From Monoplex corrugatus (lineage: Eukaryota > Mollusca > Gastropoda > Littorinimorpha > Ranellidae), in NCBI GenBank assembly GCA_030674185.1, contig CM060307.1, positions 47,327,681 to 47,391,680 of the forward strand: a stretch of DNA of 64,000 bases. The letters run 5' to 3'. Positions 25,940-36,213 of this stretch are shown here, one piece after another (positions within the stretch are counted from its first letter, which is position 1; each line of letters starts with the position of its first letter). The notes under the pieces are model-generated. The model made no database searches. It was not told the DNA's origin and was given only the letters and a program-made list of their open reading frames with translations. The translations under genes and the position numbers were made by a program.

Positions 25940-25987
<48 letters not shown>

Positions 25988-28900
25988 TGTGTGTGTGTGT
26001 GTGTGCGTGTGTATGCATACATGTACATATATATTATATATATATGTGTGTGTGTGTATGTGCGTGCATGTGCACCCACACATGCACATACATGCGTATG
26101 TGCATGCGTGTGTGTGTGTGTGTTTGCATAAGTGTGTGTGAATATGTTTGTGATGGGACATTTATTTATCTATGTCCAGACACCATTTTCTTTTTTTTTT
26201 TTTTTTTTAAACTTGGTACGGGTTTATCTTTGGGGTAGGTTTTTGCATAGCTCTCTTTCAAACACACTTTACACAACACATCCAAACACGCATGCATGCA
26301 CACACATGTACACACAAACATCTGTACACACGCACAGAAAAACACGCACGCACACATCACATACACATACAACACACATATGCACACACATTCAGGGGTC
26401 ATAAGTATACGATTTAGGGATTTTTGATCAATACGTTTTGAAAACTGTTAGGCAGTGGCTATGTAAAAGTCATGGTTGACTGGATACCCACAATGTACAG
26501 CTACGAATATCAAATAAAACTGCTCTTTAAAAACTACAGGTGACTGAACACCTATGATGCATGGTACACACATACAACAGCAGCGTTTAGTTTGAAATGC
26601 AGAAAGTTTAATTCACACCATATTTCAGGCCTCCCAATAACAATGAAAAACATCACTGAAAATCGGGAAGGAAGGGGATTAAGGGGATTCAGGGGGATGC
26701 TCCCCTGGAAACATTTTTAATTATAGATGCAAAATAATGCAATCCGATGTCATCTGACACAACTTTGACTTTGTTTGAGATCCTCTCTACTGAAGCAAAT
26801 AATTTATACACACTGGTGTAAGATTTCAAGAAAAAATAATTTGGTATTTTTCTAATGTATACTTCAACAAACATTAACTAACCACCTAGGCTGAACAGTT
26901 TCATGGTTCTTGGCAGTTCTCTGCCTCATCTGATGCTTCTTTGATTTGAAATGGTCTGAAAGTTTGTGGATGCCTGCTCGACTTTAATTGACTTCACAGT
27001 GGCACAAGACACAGAAGGCTATATATATATCAGCCTCTGCTATTTTTCAAAGCCATGTACTCACTTCCATGACAACAATTTTTCTTGAAATCCACTCACA
27101 ACACCACTTATTTTTGCAGTCTTTGTCAAACATTTTTGCTGTGGCAGACCCTCTCTCCAGAATACTGGCTCAAGACATGGTTCCACTCCTAAGAAATGAT
27201 GCAATCGGCTCTGAAACAAGCCGCGTTTGACATACAAAAAACACGAAGTGACTTTAGCGGGAATTGGCTCCGAGAGATCAACAGACTGACAAACAGCTGT
27301 TTCACAGAAGAAAAAAATATCATCTGATTTTTTTTTAATTTTCTTGTAAAGATTTTTGGGGGGGTCAAAAACAGCCTATGGGTTTTCTCAGATTTCCGAG
27401 AAAAATCAGAGAATTGGAAGCACTGCTATTTACAATTTCAGTTGCTTCAGAACATCAAATCATTCTCACATTTTGACATAATACGCTCAAACTGCAATTT
27501 CACCCTGAAAGAAAAGTCCTCCCTGAGCCTTATCAAAACTGTTGTAAAGTATCACAAGCCCCCAACTTCTCTAGAGACTAGCATTATCAAGGTAGTGCTC
27601 ATTCCTCTCCCTTGCTGCTTTTATCTTCTCTCTCCTCAAAGGAGGAGTGGAACAATATTTTCAAACCTGGGCACAAATTTTGTCATCCATCCACTTGGCA
27701 ACCATACTTGATTATGCTTTTGAGCATGGTTTTCAGGACCACATGCTCAAGTTAATACATAGTACATATGATATCCATCATCTAATTATAGCCATTTTCA
27801 ATTAGAGTTAAGATAATTATAGCCATTTTCAATTAGAGTTAAGATCAACAAAATATACTTTCAATGACATACAACTCCTTATATTGTATATTAAAAGGAC
27901 ATAATCATATGCAGGAATAACAATTGGATAATGACTTGTTATGAACACTTACTACAGTTTTTGTCTTAAAAGTTCTTAAAAGATTCTTTTTTCCAGGAAA
28001 GTTCATCTTTATGAAGTGAAAATTAAACCAAATTTACTGTTGCATCTCTTTTTTACCTATTGCCATGATCATGTGAATATCAAAAAACAACACATGTGTA
28101 TATATGTGATGTCTAAAAATCCCAGAAATCAAATCCCCCCCCCTTCAAATTTCTAGCAGATGGCGTTGTTTCGCTGGCTGGTCCACTGAGCTTTCAGGAA
28201 CAAAGGAGGGGAAAAAACACACTCACAGACAAGAAGATGGCATTTTCACCTTAGTTTGTGCCTTCAATTTTATTCCCAAGCCAACGACAAGAGGGTTGCG
28301 TGCAGATATAAACTTAATTCCATATTTTCCCAAGTTATACAGTAAGCCTCAGGGATGTCAAAAATCACAGTTTGATAAGCACCACGGTTTCAAGCTGTAA
28401 ATTCAAAGAAATGTCGTCACATCTCTAACAACACTTTGGGCAATGCTTACTTATTTATATTTCAAAAACAAACAACACTAGTCTGTGGGCATGAGTATGA
28501 GTGTGGACAGTACCACAGTTTATGGTTCATAAAAAAAAACAACTTAACAGTTTAAAACAGAAAAATTTCTGATGTGTGACAAATCAATTTCACCAAAAGT
28601 GATATCCTTACGAAGACTGGGAACTGAACACCTCGACTGACAGAGAAACTGGGGGGAAAATCAGTTTCACAGAATAGTTTACAACACATGCACAGTATAG
28701 CAACGCAGTTTGAAGAATAAAACAAACGCGGCATTTTCTGTTGTTTTATTGTTTAATTTTGGAACATGTTTTAAGTGTTGATAAACCAGATGAAAGTTTC
28801 TCAACCACTACCAGACGAAGCTTCTCCCTCGTCAAGTGTTAACAAATGTCTAAAAAAAGAAAACATATTAAACTTGTGAATATGCAAAAAACAGATGAAT

Positions 28901-28989
28901 AGTAATTGCATATAAGCCCAAAAAATCAGGGGGAAAAGTATGCACTCTTTATGTTAAAAAGAAACATCTTGTTTTTTCTAATATAAGTT
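23266..28989. other. Intron sequence, no gene seen
   Basis: AT-rich DNA. Visible repeats are a 40-bp duplication at about 25257-25330 (GACTGATGCATTTAAAA-CATTCTCAGACAG twice), an AG/GT compound array (listed), CA/GT-rich DNA to about 26390, a poly-T run at about 26190-26210 and a 31-bp tandem duplication at about 27785-27845. No conserved coding motif was found. Confidence 0.5.
25941..26125. repeat. Compound (GA)n-(GT)n microsatellite
   Basis: A 44-bp GA run is followed by GT, TA and mixed GT/CA runs to about 26125. Confidence 0.95.
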
Positions 28990-29225
28990 TTCCAAAATTA
29001 CGTTTTGATGAACACCCTTGATGAAACATCCGTAAAGGTGACAAGACTTGGGTGTGTGGTGCCAGTCTTTCCAATGAGCCCATAGCATGCTGATCTCTGG
29101 GTAACTGCCAGTTGCGGCCGAAAAATCCCACAATAGTTTTTGCAGGGACTGATGGGGATTTGAACCAACAACTTTCCAGCTGATACTTCGTTGCGCTAAC
29201 CACTCCACTGTAGTGACTGTCCAAG
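28990..29225 (-). mobile_element. tRNA-derived SINE, copy 2 (better preserved)
   Basis: Read on the minus strand, the 5' end is tRNA-like. It has an A-box-like GAGTGGTTAGCGCAACG and, about 35 bases on, GGTTCAAATCC (positions 29166-29156), an almost ideal B box. The tRNA-unrelated body follows (GTGGGATTTTTCGGCC, GATCAGCATGCTATGGG, CAAGGGTGTTCATC). The same body is at 23140-23250. The parent tRNA cannot be named from sequence alone. The open frames 28949-29284 and 28978-29265 are spurious. Confidence 0.8.
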
Positions 29226-31109
29226 TACATATTTTCTGCAGAATTACAGAACATTGGGTCGACAAGCAAATTCCTGAATTTCAAACAAGCATTTTATTTG
29301 TGCTTTTAACAATATTTTTTCCAACTGTACTAGAACACCTGGTATACAGGCATTAACAAGGACAGAAACCAAATTTCAAACAACTAGCTTTTTTTTGTGT
29401 GTTGTGTACTTTTAGTAATATTTTCCCAACTGTACTTGAATGCCTGGCATACAGATAGTAACAAGGGGGAAAACTCCAAGCATGGAGCAAGTTAAACTAA
29501 AGGGGGTGTCATTCTTTGAAGATGGATGAAATGACCGTGAAGTCAAGCTTAGTCCATGGTGCCAGCTGAATCTACTCATGAGAAAATCGTTTAAAAAAAT
29601 TCAGAGAAATTTTAAATGAAAACAGATGAATAATGTATGGACAGATCACTTATGACATTGGTATCAGACCATTCATGTTTTTTACAATTTCATTTGGAAT
29701 AAGATGTGCTGTTGTAAGATGGATCCTGGGTTCTGTACCATCTTACTGAAGATCAAAAATGGGCACACCTCACTGTTGCAGGCTCTCTTAAAGCCATGAC
29801 ATGACTATATAAAGCACTGTGTGCCCAAGATATCCGCTTCATTTCTAATTTTGGTAACAGCAGACATCACATATCTCCAACCTTTTCTCAAGTAGTTCGA
29901 CACAGAAACATCAATACAGCTTCGTATTTGGTACAATGGTAGCTACTATAACTTCATCATACTTCATTAAATACAATGTTGCATTAATGGAAAATGCCAT
30001 GATAAACTGACAGAAACATCTCAAATCAGGGCAGATTTAAGTTATGATGGATGGAGCTAGTGTGTGGTGGCGCATCCCGCGTGGCACCACTAATCTAAAA
30101 GTAAATGTTCAGATCTGTGGCACTGTTTCTGGGGCCGCAATAGGGCTGCAGGCATATCACTTTCAGCTTAAATGAACTATAAACCTAGGGCCTACCCAGT
30201 TTCTCCATGTGCATGTGTGAATATGCATGGACCCCTTACAGTGCCCCACTCTGCAGTAACACGAGCACAGCATGCACACAGGGATGAAAATCTGTGAACT
30301 CGCTTTTCTCACCCGATCCGTCGGATCAGTTGCCAGGCCTTCAAACAGGTACAAAATAAGGGCAACAGTTTTATAAATCAGCAAATCTGGATAAGATTAG
30401 CAGCTAAAATTTGTGTATAAGCCATCACTAAAGAAAAAATCCTCAGACTGGCACCATCCTGCCTCTCCAAAGACCATCAAATTCAGGGAATTGAAAAAAT
30501 CAAAGGATGATGATGGTATGTGCCTATGATTACAAGGATGTATTGACAGTGCAAAGTGTTCCAATGATGACAATGCTGACAGTGCAAAGTGTTCCAAAAA
30601 GACGACCGAGACTACCACAGATTCTGCAAAGCGTTCCAACAAGACAAACTGCTGAGACTACCACATAAGTTTCTGATGAAGATACAAAGACCTACGATTC
30701 AAAAGAAAAGATAAACACTGTTACATGATTTGCCACTGGTATTACAACGCATTTTGCCACAGGACAGACAATTATTATGCAAAAATGTGCATTTTGTTCT
30801 CTGGTCTTTCCAGCTGATCCTCAGCATTCTTCTGTAAAACCACACTTCATTCAACAGCACTGATTCCTGTTCATGTGATAGCAGGCAATAATCATCTTTC
30901 CTGGGAAATTAGTTTGTGAACTCATGTTATTTATGTCTAGTTTCTTCACTTGATTTTGTTCAAATCATGTTATTTATGTCTATTTTAGTTTCTTGATTTG
31001 ATTCTGTTCAAAGTAACATAGCTAAACCAACAATAAACCGTACGTCAGAACTGACCGATGTGTTTTCTGTAGTGTCACACTTTTACCTTTGAGCTAGAAA
31101 TACTATTAC
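29226..31109. other. Intron sequence, no gene seen
   Basis: AT-rich unique DNA. Local repeats are a GACAGTGCAAAGTGTTCCAA phrase two to three times at about 30548-30640 and a 50-bp duplication at about 30923-31010 (ATGTTATTTATGTCTA-TTTCTT). No coding evidence. Confidence 0.5.
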
Positions 31110-31760
31110 TTCAACCTGTTCACTGCTTCCGACTGAATATTCAGTTGGAAGAAACATACACCTCCAGTACCGCCAACCGAATATTCGGTCAGCGACTTTT
31201 CCTACTTTTAGCCAGAAAACCCCAACACTTTCAGAGGCATGATAGACATCAACAGAAACTCCAGAATTCTCTCTATAAATAGATGCTTATTATGTATGTG
31301 TGACGTTTTACGGTCTTTTCTGCCTGTGCGGTTGAAAAGGTGACTCCCTACAGCTGATTACTATTCAGCGACTGTAAACAATGGCGGACGAAAAACAACT
31401 TATGCAGTAAAAGAAGTTGCAGAAATCATTACTTGTGGAACTGATTCTGATTTGCAGTCTGTCAATAAGAGTGAAAATGATAATTTGGCGCATGCAGGTG
31501 ATATTTCGGTGCTGAAGTGGGACTTGACCCAGATAAGAGTCAGAGTGACATTACTAGCACTGGCAATCGTAAAAACTAAAGTACTGCTGCTCCTGGTGTG
31601 TTGTAAAGTATACTGACGAAGAAAATATACAGTGTTGTGGGGTTTTCTGGGTTGGATGAAGAGATAATGAATTTTTTTTTATTTTACGTCAAGACGTTTA
31701 AAAAATCCGTGGCACAGGCGATTCACCTTTTTATTTACACTTTGGCAGTGAAGGGGTTAA
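31110..31760 (+). mobile_element. piggyBac-like non-autonomous element with transposase N-terminal remnant
   Basis: The right end is GCAGTGAAGGGGTTAA at 31745-31760. The left end at 31110 reads TTCAACCTGTTCACTGC, so both give TTAACC-TTCACTGC once one base is allowed in the left TTAA. The large piggyBac at 51562-56408 has similar termini. Inside, ATGGCGGACGAAAAAC at 31381 is followed by an interrupted acidic frame (TDSDLQSVNKSENDN), like the acidic start of piggyBac transposases. Palindromes such as CCGACTGAATATTCAGTTGG lie just inside the left end. No catalytic region remains. Confidence 0.6.
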
Positions 31761-32630
31761 CTACAACACTTCTGGAACTAAAAACATTTTTGTCTTTGTG
31801 TGCTGTAGATGCCAAAAGAGTGGCTCTCAAAATATTACTTAAATCGGGGTGATTTTCTTTTTCTAAGTCTGTATGAAATGTCTACAACCTTTTTAGTAAG
31901 ATGATAGTGTAAAACTTGTGTCTTACTGATTAAATGACCTTTGCTTGAAAAAGACTAAAAGAGTGAATAATGTTTTTTTTTCTTTTCAGATTCTACAACA
32001 GTTGTGTCACAAAGTCACACTGTTATCTTTTTCAATTCTCTTAACTTTATCTCATGTTTCTATGATTTCTGAAAGCCACCATTATCTTATTAACAGTTTT
32101 GTCATTCGCAATCATGAAGGTTCTCACTGATCAAACTTATTTATAGACAATTTTTTTTTTAAACTGCTCCACTTTCCGATATTTAACCAACAGCGGAGAA
32201 CAACTCATACGTGCGTGTGCACAGCTGTATTTGTCTAGGTAAACAAGAGGATAGATTATTGGGGGAACATACCCCTCACTCCCATCTGGCCTTCACTTCT
32301 CTTTTCAAAATATTTGGGCAATCGATCAAAATGCTAACAACTGAAAAACATTTCCTACAGAAATCACATTCACCCACTGGCTGACAGACTTGAACGCTGA
32401 CACAACTTGATGTCAGCTTCAACTATTCAAAAAACAAGAGAAAAATTCATACAAAAAACAAAATATTCACGATTAAGTGAAACTCTCTCCCCCCCCCACC
32501 CCCACTTGTTCAAAGTCAAAAACCACCTCTAGGCCTATGAAGAGTCAAAATTTCAAAGTGTAAATCCCTGAGGCTCACTCACTTGGGAGATAATACTGTT
32601 ATCTAAAAATGAAAAGGGGCAAACACCCAC
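31761..32630. other. Intron sequence just downstream of constant exon 3
   Basis: AT-rich, with a poly-C run at about 32491-32505. No gene is seen. Confidence 0.5.
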
Positions 32631-32879
32631 CTGCTGGATCAATACTGCTCATACTATGTGATGTTCCAGGTATAGGGTTGGCATATGGATTTGCTGCTCC
32701 AGATGTTCCATGCCGAGAAAGTGCAAAACCATGTTGTGATGCCGATGGACCAGATGTTGATGAAAAACCAGGAAAGACAGGATTGGAAGAAAAGCCAGCA
32801 GGATTCTGATGCATCATGATGGGGTATATGTTGGAGCCAGAATTACTTGAGTCGCTATGGCCTTCACCTTGGGACCAGC
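32631..32879 (-). CDS. Constant exon 3 of the terminal-exon-switch gene
   Basis: This 249-nt exon lies between an acceptor (TTTGTGATTTGGTACAG) at 32880 and a donor (GCAG|GTGGGT) at 32630. It enters and leaves in phase 1. Read from the constant exon 2 frame it encodes 83 residues with no stop (GWSQGEGHSDSSNSGS, then IMMHQNPAGFSSNPVFPGFS and SSIDPAG). It is rich in Ser, Gly, Pro and Asn and is probably a disordered linker. Its final phase-1 base matches the entry phase of all five paralogous terminal exons at 2.7-11.5 kb. No known domain is present. The plus-strand frame at 32609-32809 is its shadow. Confidence 0.7.
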
Positions 32880-34082
32880 CTGTACCAAATCACAAAGTTT
32901 ACAAAAAATACACAAACAGTATTTTATTCTTCAGTCAATACACTTATAACACATGTTCTATTACTAGAACTACTCAAGTTAGTATTTACAAGAAAGCACA
33001 CTGAACAACAAAGCTTTACCTGGAATCAAGGATTCTGTTAAGTTACACTACCATCATTAATTTGTTGTACCAATATGTACAACAAAATGCACAGCCATTA
33101 CTGCATACAAAAGCAATAAATACAACTGTCAGAAACTGACAATGTACAACTTCACTTTCCAGCAGCCACTGGGCTATAACTAGTATCAGTTCCAACTCCG
33201 ATATATCGTTAATAACTACACTGAAGAGTAATTTCAGTAAAGCATTAATTTTACCCCTTTCCGACAAACATATTTTAAATTTTTGTTTTTGTGTAGCAAA
33301 AATATAACATTTACCTCTGGCTCTTTTGAGTGTCATGTATAAACCAGTTGGTAGAGATACATATACATATATATATTTTGTACTGATTTCCAGTATTTCC
33401 TTGAATATCGAAAAAAAAAAAAAAAAAAAAAAAAAAAAGCAAAATGCACAATCCATTCACATTTTCACTTCAATTACATGGATGGCATTAACATTTCATA
33501 TTAAAACATTTTAAAGGATATACTGAATTCTTCGATCTAATGACGCAACAAAGTGCAAATTCTTTAGTTTAAAACACTGAATGACTCACTATGCAGTACG
33601 CATACATGTGAGCCAAGGGCATGGGTATGCATGCTCTCTCTGTCAAACATACATCCCAACTCTCTCTGACACAAACCACACACGCACATCTCTATTTACC
33701 AACTTGCCATTTTTTTTAAATATGAACTTTGATGCAAAATAAAACCAGTGACCTCGTTTAACTGTGTATACTGTATGTATCGTTGAGGGATGAGTTGCAA
33801 AATGTTTGTCTTGAAGACTATGTTTTCAAGGAAATAAAACTTATCTATTGTGCTAAGCGCATCTCATTATATCAGTAATTTACTAAATCCACTCAAGAAC
33901 CCAGTTAACACTTTGACTCCCGCACCCCTTTCTCCACCTGCAAAAACTTAACCCTCTGGGAGTCGAAGGTTTTGGTTTTTTGTTTGTTTGCTTTGCTAGC
34001 ATGGTTGACAATGCAGGGTGCTGGTGGACAGGGTGCAGGAGTCAGAGGGTTAAAGAATACATGCACACAAGTACAAACTAAC
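32880..34082. other. Intron between constant exons 2 and 3
   Basis: AT-rich DNA with a TA run at about 33362-33374, a 28-bp poly-A at 33411-33438 and a 149-bp TTAA-flanked MITE (listed). Frames on both strands cross the poly-A and are not coding. Confidence 0.6.
33905..34053. mobile_element. 149-bp TTAA-flanked MITE
   Basis: The element starts TTAACACTTTGACTCCCGCA and ends GGGTGCAGGAGTCAGAGGGTTAA (shown across 34031-34053). The ends are about 23-bp near-perfect inverted repeats, and TTAA sits at both borders. TTAA target duplications are diagnostic of piggyBac-type transposition. Shorter relatives lie at 22050-22180 and 22841-22905. It ends 30 bp from the splice donor of constant exon 2. Confidence 0.75.
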
Positions 34083-34826
34083 CTGTGTCAGGCCCACCAT
34101 GTCCATCGTCAGGTGCTTCCTGCTTGATCCACACTGGTTGTCCAGCTGTATCACTGAATGCTCTTCGACCAATTCGTCCTGAACCCCCTGACCGACCTTG
34201 TACATCTCCTTCATCCACTTGAGAAGCTAATGACAACAACTCATCAGATGAAATCTGCTCCAACTTTACTTCCCCTATGTTGATGTTTTCTTGTGATGTG
34301 CCCTGAGATTGAGAAGTGACTGTTGCTGCTGGTCTTCCTGATTGCTGCACGTTTCTCTGTGGGGATGATGTGTTTGTGCTACCCTGATGCAATGACCCCT
34401 CAGTACGTGATAAAGCCATCAGTTTTGCATTTCTGGACGGTATTGTTCCAAAATTTGTGCTTCCGGGTGCTTCATCTTTAGAAATTTGATCTACTATCAT
34501 AATGTCATCATCAGAGTCAGAATCATTTTCATGTGCACCAGATTTTGAGGAGTCGTCTTTCTTTGCAATTAATTTGTCAAGTGGCAGTGCATGAAAACTG
34601 TTGCTGACAAATGTGACAGAGTTCTCATCATTTTTGCTGACTTTTTCATGCAAAATGTAGTCTACCTTTTCTCCTGTGTCAATACTGAGATAAATGTGTC
34701 CCACAAGTTCTACTCCCCTCTGAAACTCCACATAACCATTGCATAACGACTGCAGAAACTTGGTCAGTGATCCAATGAACTTGGTAGAAGAGTCACTATC
34801 CATCATGAACAAATTTGTGTTTGGAC
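34083..34826 (-). CDS. Constant exon 2: SUMO/SIM-motif-rich regulatory protein of unknown family
   Basis: A 744-nt phase 1-1 exon between an acceptor (TTTGTCCTCCCCAG) at 34827 and a donor (ACAG|GTTAGT) at 34082. It codes for 248 residues without a stop. The N-terminal 75 residues look like a small folded domain (TKFIGSLTKFLQSLCNGY, then VELVGHIYLSIDTG and DYILHEKV). A Ser/Asp stretch follows and runs into D-D-I-M-I-V-D (about residues 113-119 of the protein), a typical SUMO-interacting motif with acidic flank. Two psi-K-x-E sumoylation consensus sites, V-K-L-E (about 193) and I-K-Q-E (about 240), lie further on. The rest is disordered Ser/Gln/Gly sequence. Together these suggest a nuclear regulator. 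The family is not recognised. Confidence 0.75.
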
Positions 34827-35718
34827 CTGGGGAGGACAAAGGGAAACGTGTTAATACAGCAAAAATATATAGTAATAAAAAATATATCAGTTACTACAAA
34901 TCACTACAGGTTAAAAATTTCATTAAAAAAAAGACCAGAGTACTGCTCTGTCTTTCTTAACTTCGCTTTCTCCAAGTTTGATGGTGTGTTACTGTTAAAA
35001 TGTTATTCCTGTTTGAAGCCCTGCCATCTGCATAGAGCCACATCAGGGCTATAACTGTTTCAATACACATAATGCATTCGTGCACATAATATAAGGAGAT
35101 GCCACTGGCACTGACCACCATCCAATTTATCCCAGAGAAGATTTACAAAATAAACCTAAATACAATTTAAACGTAACTAAGGGCACTGAAACATATTTAA
35201 AAACAGGCCTAAATTACCTAAAATTGTTCCTGCACGTCTCATTTCCCTGGAGCCAAAAATGCACTTAATACATATACCCAATCATCAATCCTTTGAGAAA
35301 GTACAGAAGACTTTATTGAACACATACAGGTGAATGGACCAACAAGGCCCAAAATGATAGCAAGAAATGAAAGAAAGCAAAGGAGGAAAAAGAAACAAAA
35401 AGAGTGACATAAAAGACGAAATGTCTAGTACAGAATTTCCATAAGGTGGGACTTTTATTTATACAGAAAGTGTCCCCAGCATCCCCACGGGGTTTGGCGG
35501 TGTATTGGAGAGTTAAAACGAACACCATGGGAGCAGTGACATAGAAATGGTGCAAAAGATGGGGTCACAACACAAAAAAGATACACAGTATGTATTCATA
35601 ATACACACAAAAATAACCATCTTATACAGTAATAATCTATATTTACAAAAACAAATAAATGTCTTATAATAGTAATACTCTATATAACTTGAGAAAGAGC
35701 ATTAAATAAAAGATTTAC
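34827..35718. other. First intron of the terminal-exon-switch gene
   Basis: It is mostly occupied by a full copy of dispersed repeat R1 (34990-35545). The rest is AT-rich unique sequence. No other gene is seen. Confidence 0.6.
34990..35545 (+). repeat. Dispersed repeat R1, uninterrupted copy
   Basis: About 550 bp align with the two separated pieces at 8670-8870 and 9950-10335, in the same orientation. This shows that the 1.1 kb between those pieces was inserted there, or lost here. No terminal repeats or poly-A tail were noticed, and the class is unknown. Confidence 0.7.
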
Positions 35719-35737
35719 CTAGCACTGTAGCAGGCAT
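35719..35737 (-). CDS. Constant exon 1: start codon and first six residues
   Basis: On the minus strand GGTGGGATGCCTGCTACAGTGCTAG is followed by GTAAAT, a usable donor. ATG (35737-35735) opens a 19-nt coding piece, M-P-A-T-V-L plus one base. That base completes the Gly codon at the start of exon 2, so the frame is continuous. An in-frame reading further upstream meets stops, consistent with a 5' untranslated region. The piece is too short to prove by itself. The support is the match of phase and donor to exon 2, which otherwise lacks a start. Confidence 0.5.
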
Positions 35738-36213
35738 CCCACCTCACTTGTCGGTGAACAAAGTGACTTCACTCCCTATCTTAACTTTAAAAGGGTATTT
35801 TCACTCTTGGTTATAACTTTCTGCGAGTCTTTATCTCAGAAAGTCGGAACAACGAAGTACATTATTTTACCAAGTGCTATCTTGTTCAACTGTGCTATAT
35901 ATGGCCTACTAGGCCTTAACTCTTTGGAGACGCATCCTAAAATGGTTGCTGAAACTCTCGAGACGCAGTTTTGGTACTTTTTAAAATATTATTGAGAATA
36001 TCCGACAAAAAAACTATCCGTTATATATGTTTTAAAAGGTCAATGGTTAAACTCTGCTGTCAGTATTATCTCCCTTATTATAGTATACATGTAGTCTTGG
36101 TGAAAAAAAACATAACATCTCCGCAGCTATAGCTGCGGAACGTCACAGTCGAGACAGAGCTCCGTAACTACAGATGTGGAGCGTCGCCATCGAGTTAAAG
36201 AAGAATGAAAATA
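35738..36213. promoter_or_regulatory. Probable 5' untranslated and promoter region of the minus-strand gene
   Basis: This 480-bp unique stretch separates the presumed start codon from the transposon nest that begins at 36214. No TATA box or defined element could be assigned. It contains a phrase like a TTAA MITE end (TTAACTCTTTGGAGACGC at 35918) and a palindromic CCGCAGCTATAGCTGCGG at 36121-36138. Confidence 0.3.

Noticed and set aside
28949..29284. 111-codon frame with PSVPAKTIVGFFGRN
   Set aside because: It is the reverse-strand translation of the tRNA-derived SINE. The other copy does not preserve it.
32609..33004. Plus-strand frames over constant exon 3
   Set aside because: They are antisense shadows. 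The minus-strand reading has matching splice sites and continues the upstream frame.
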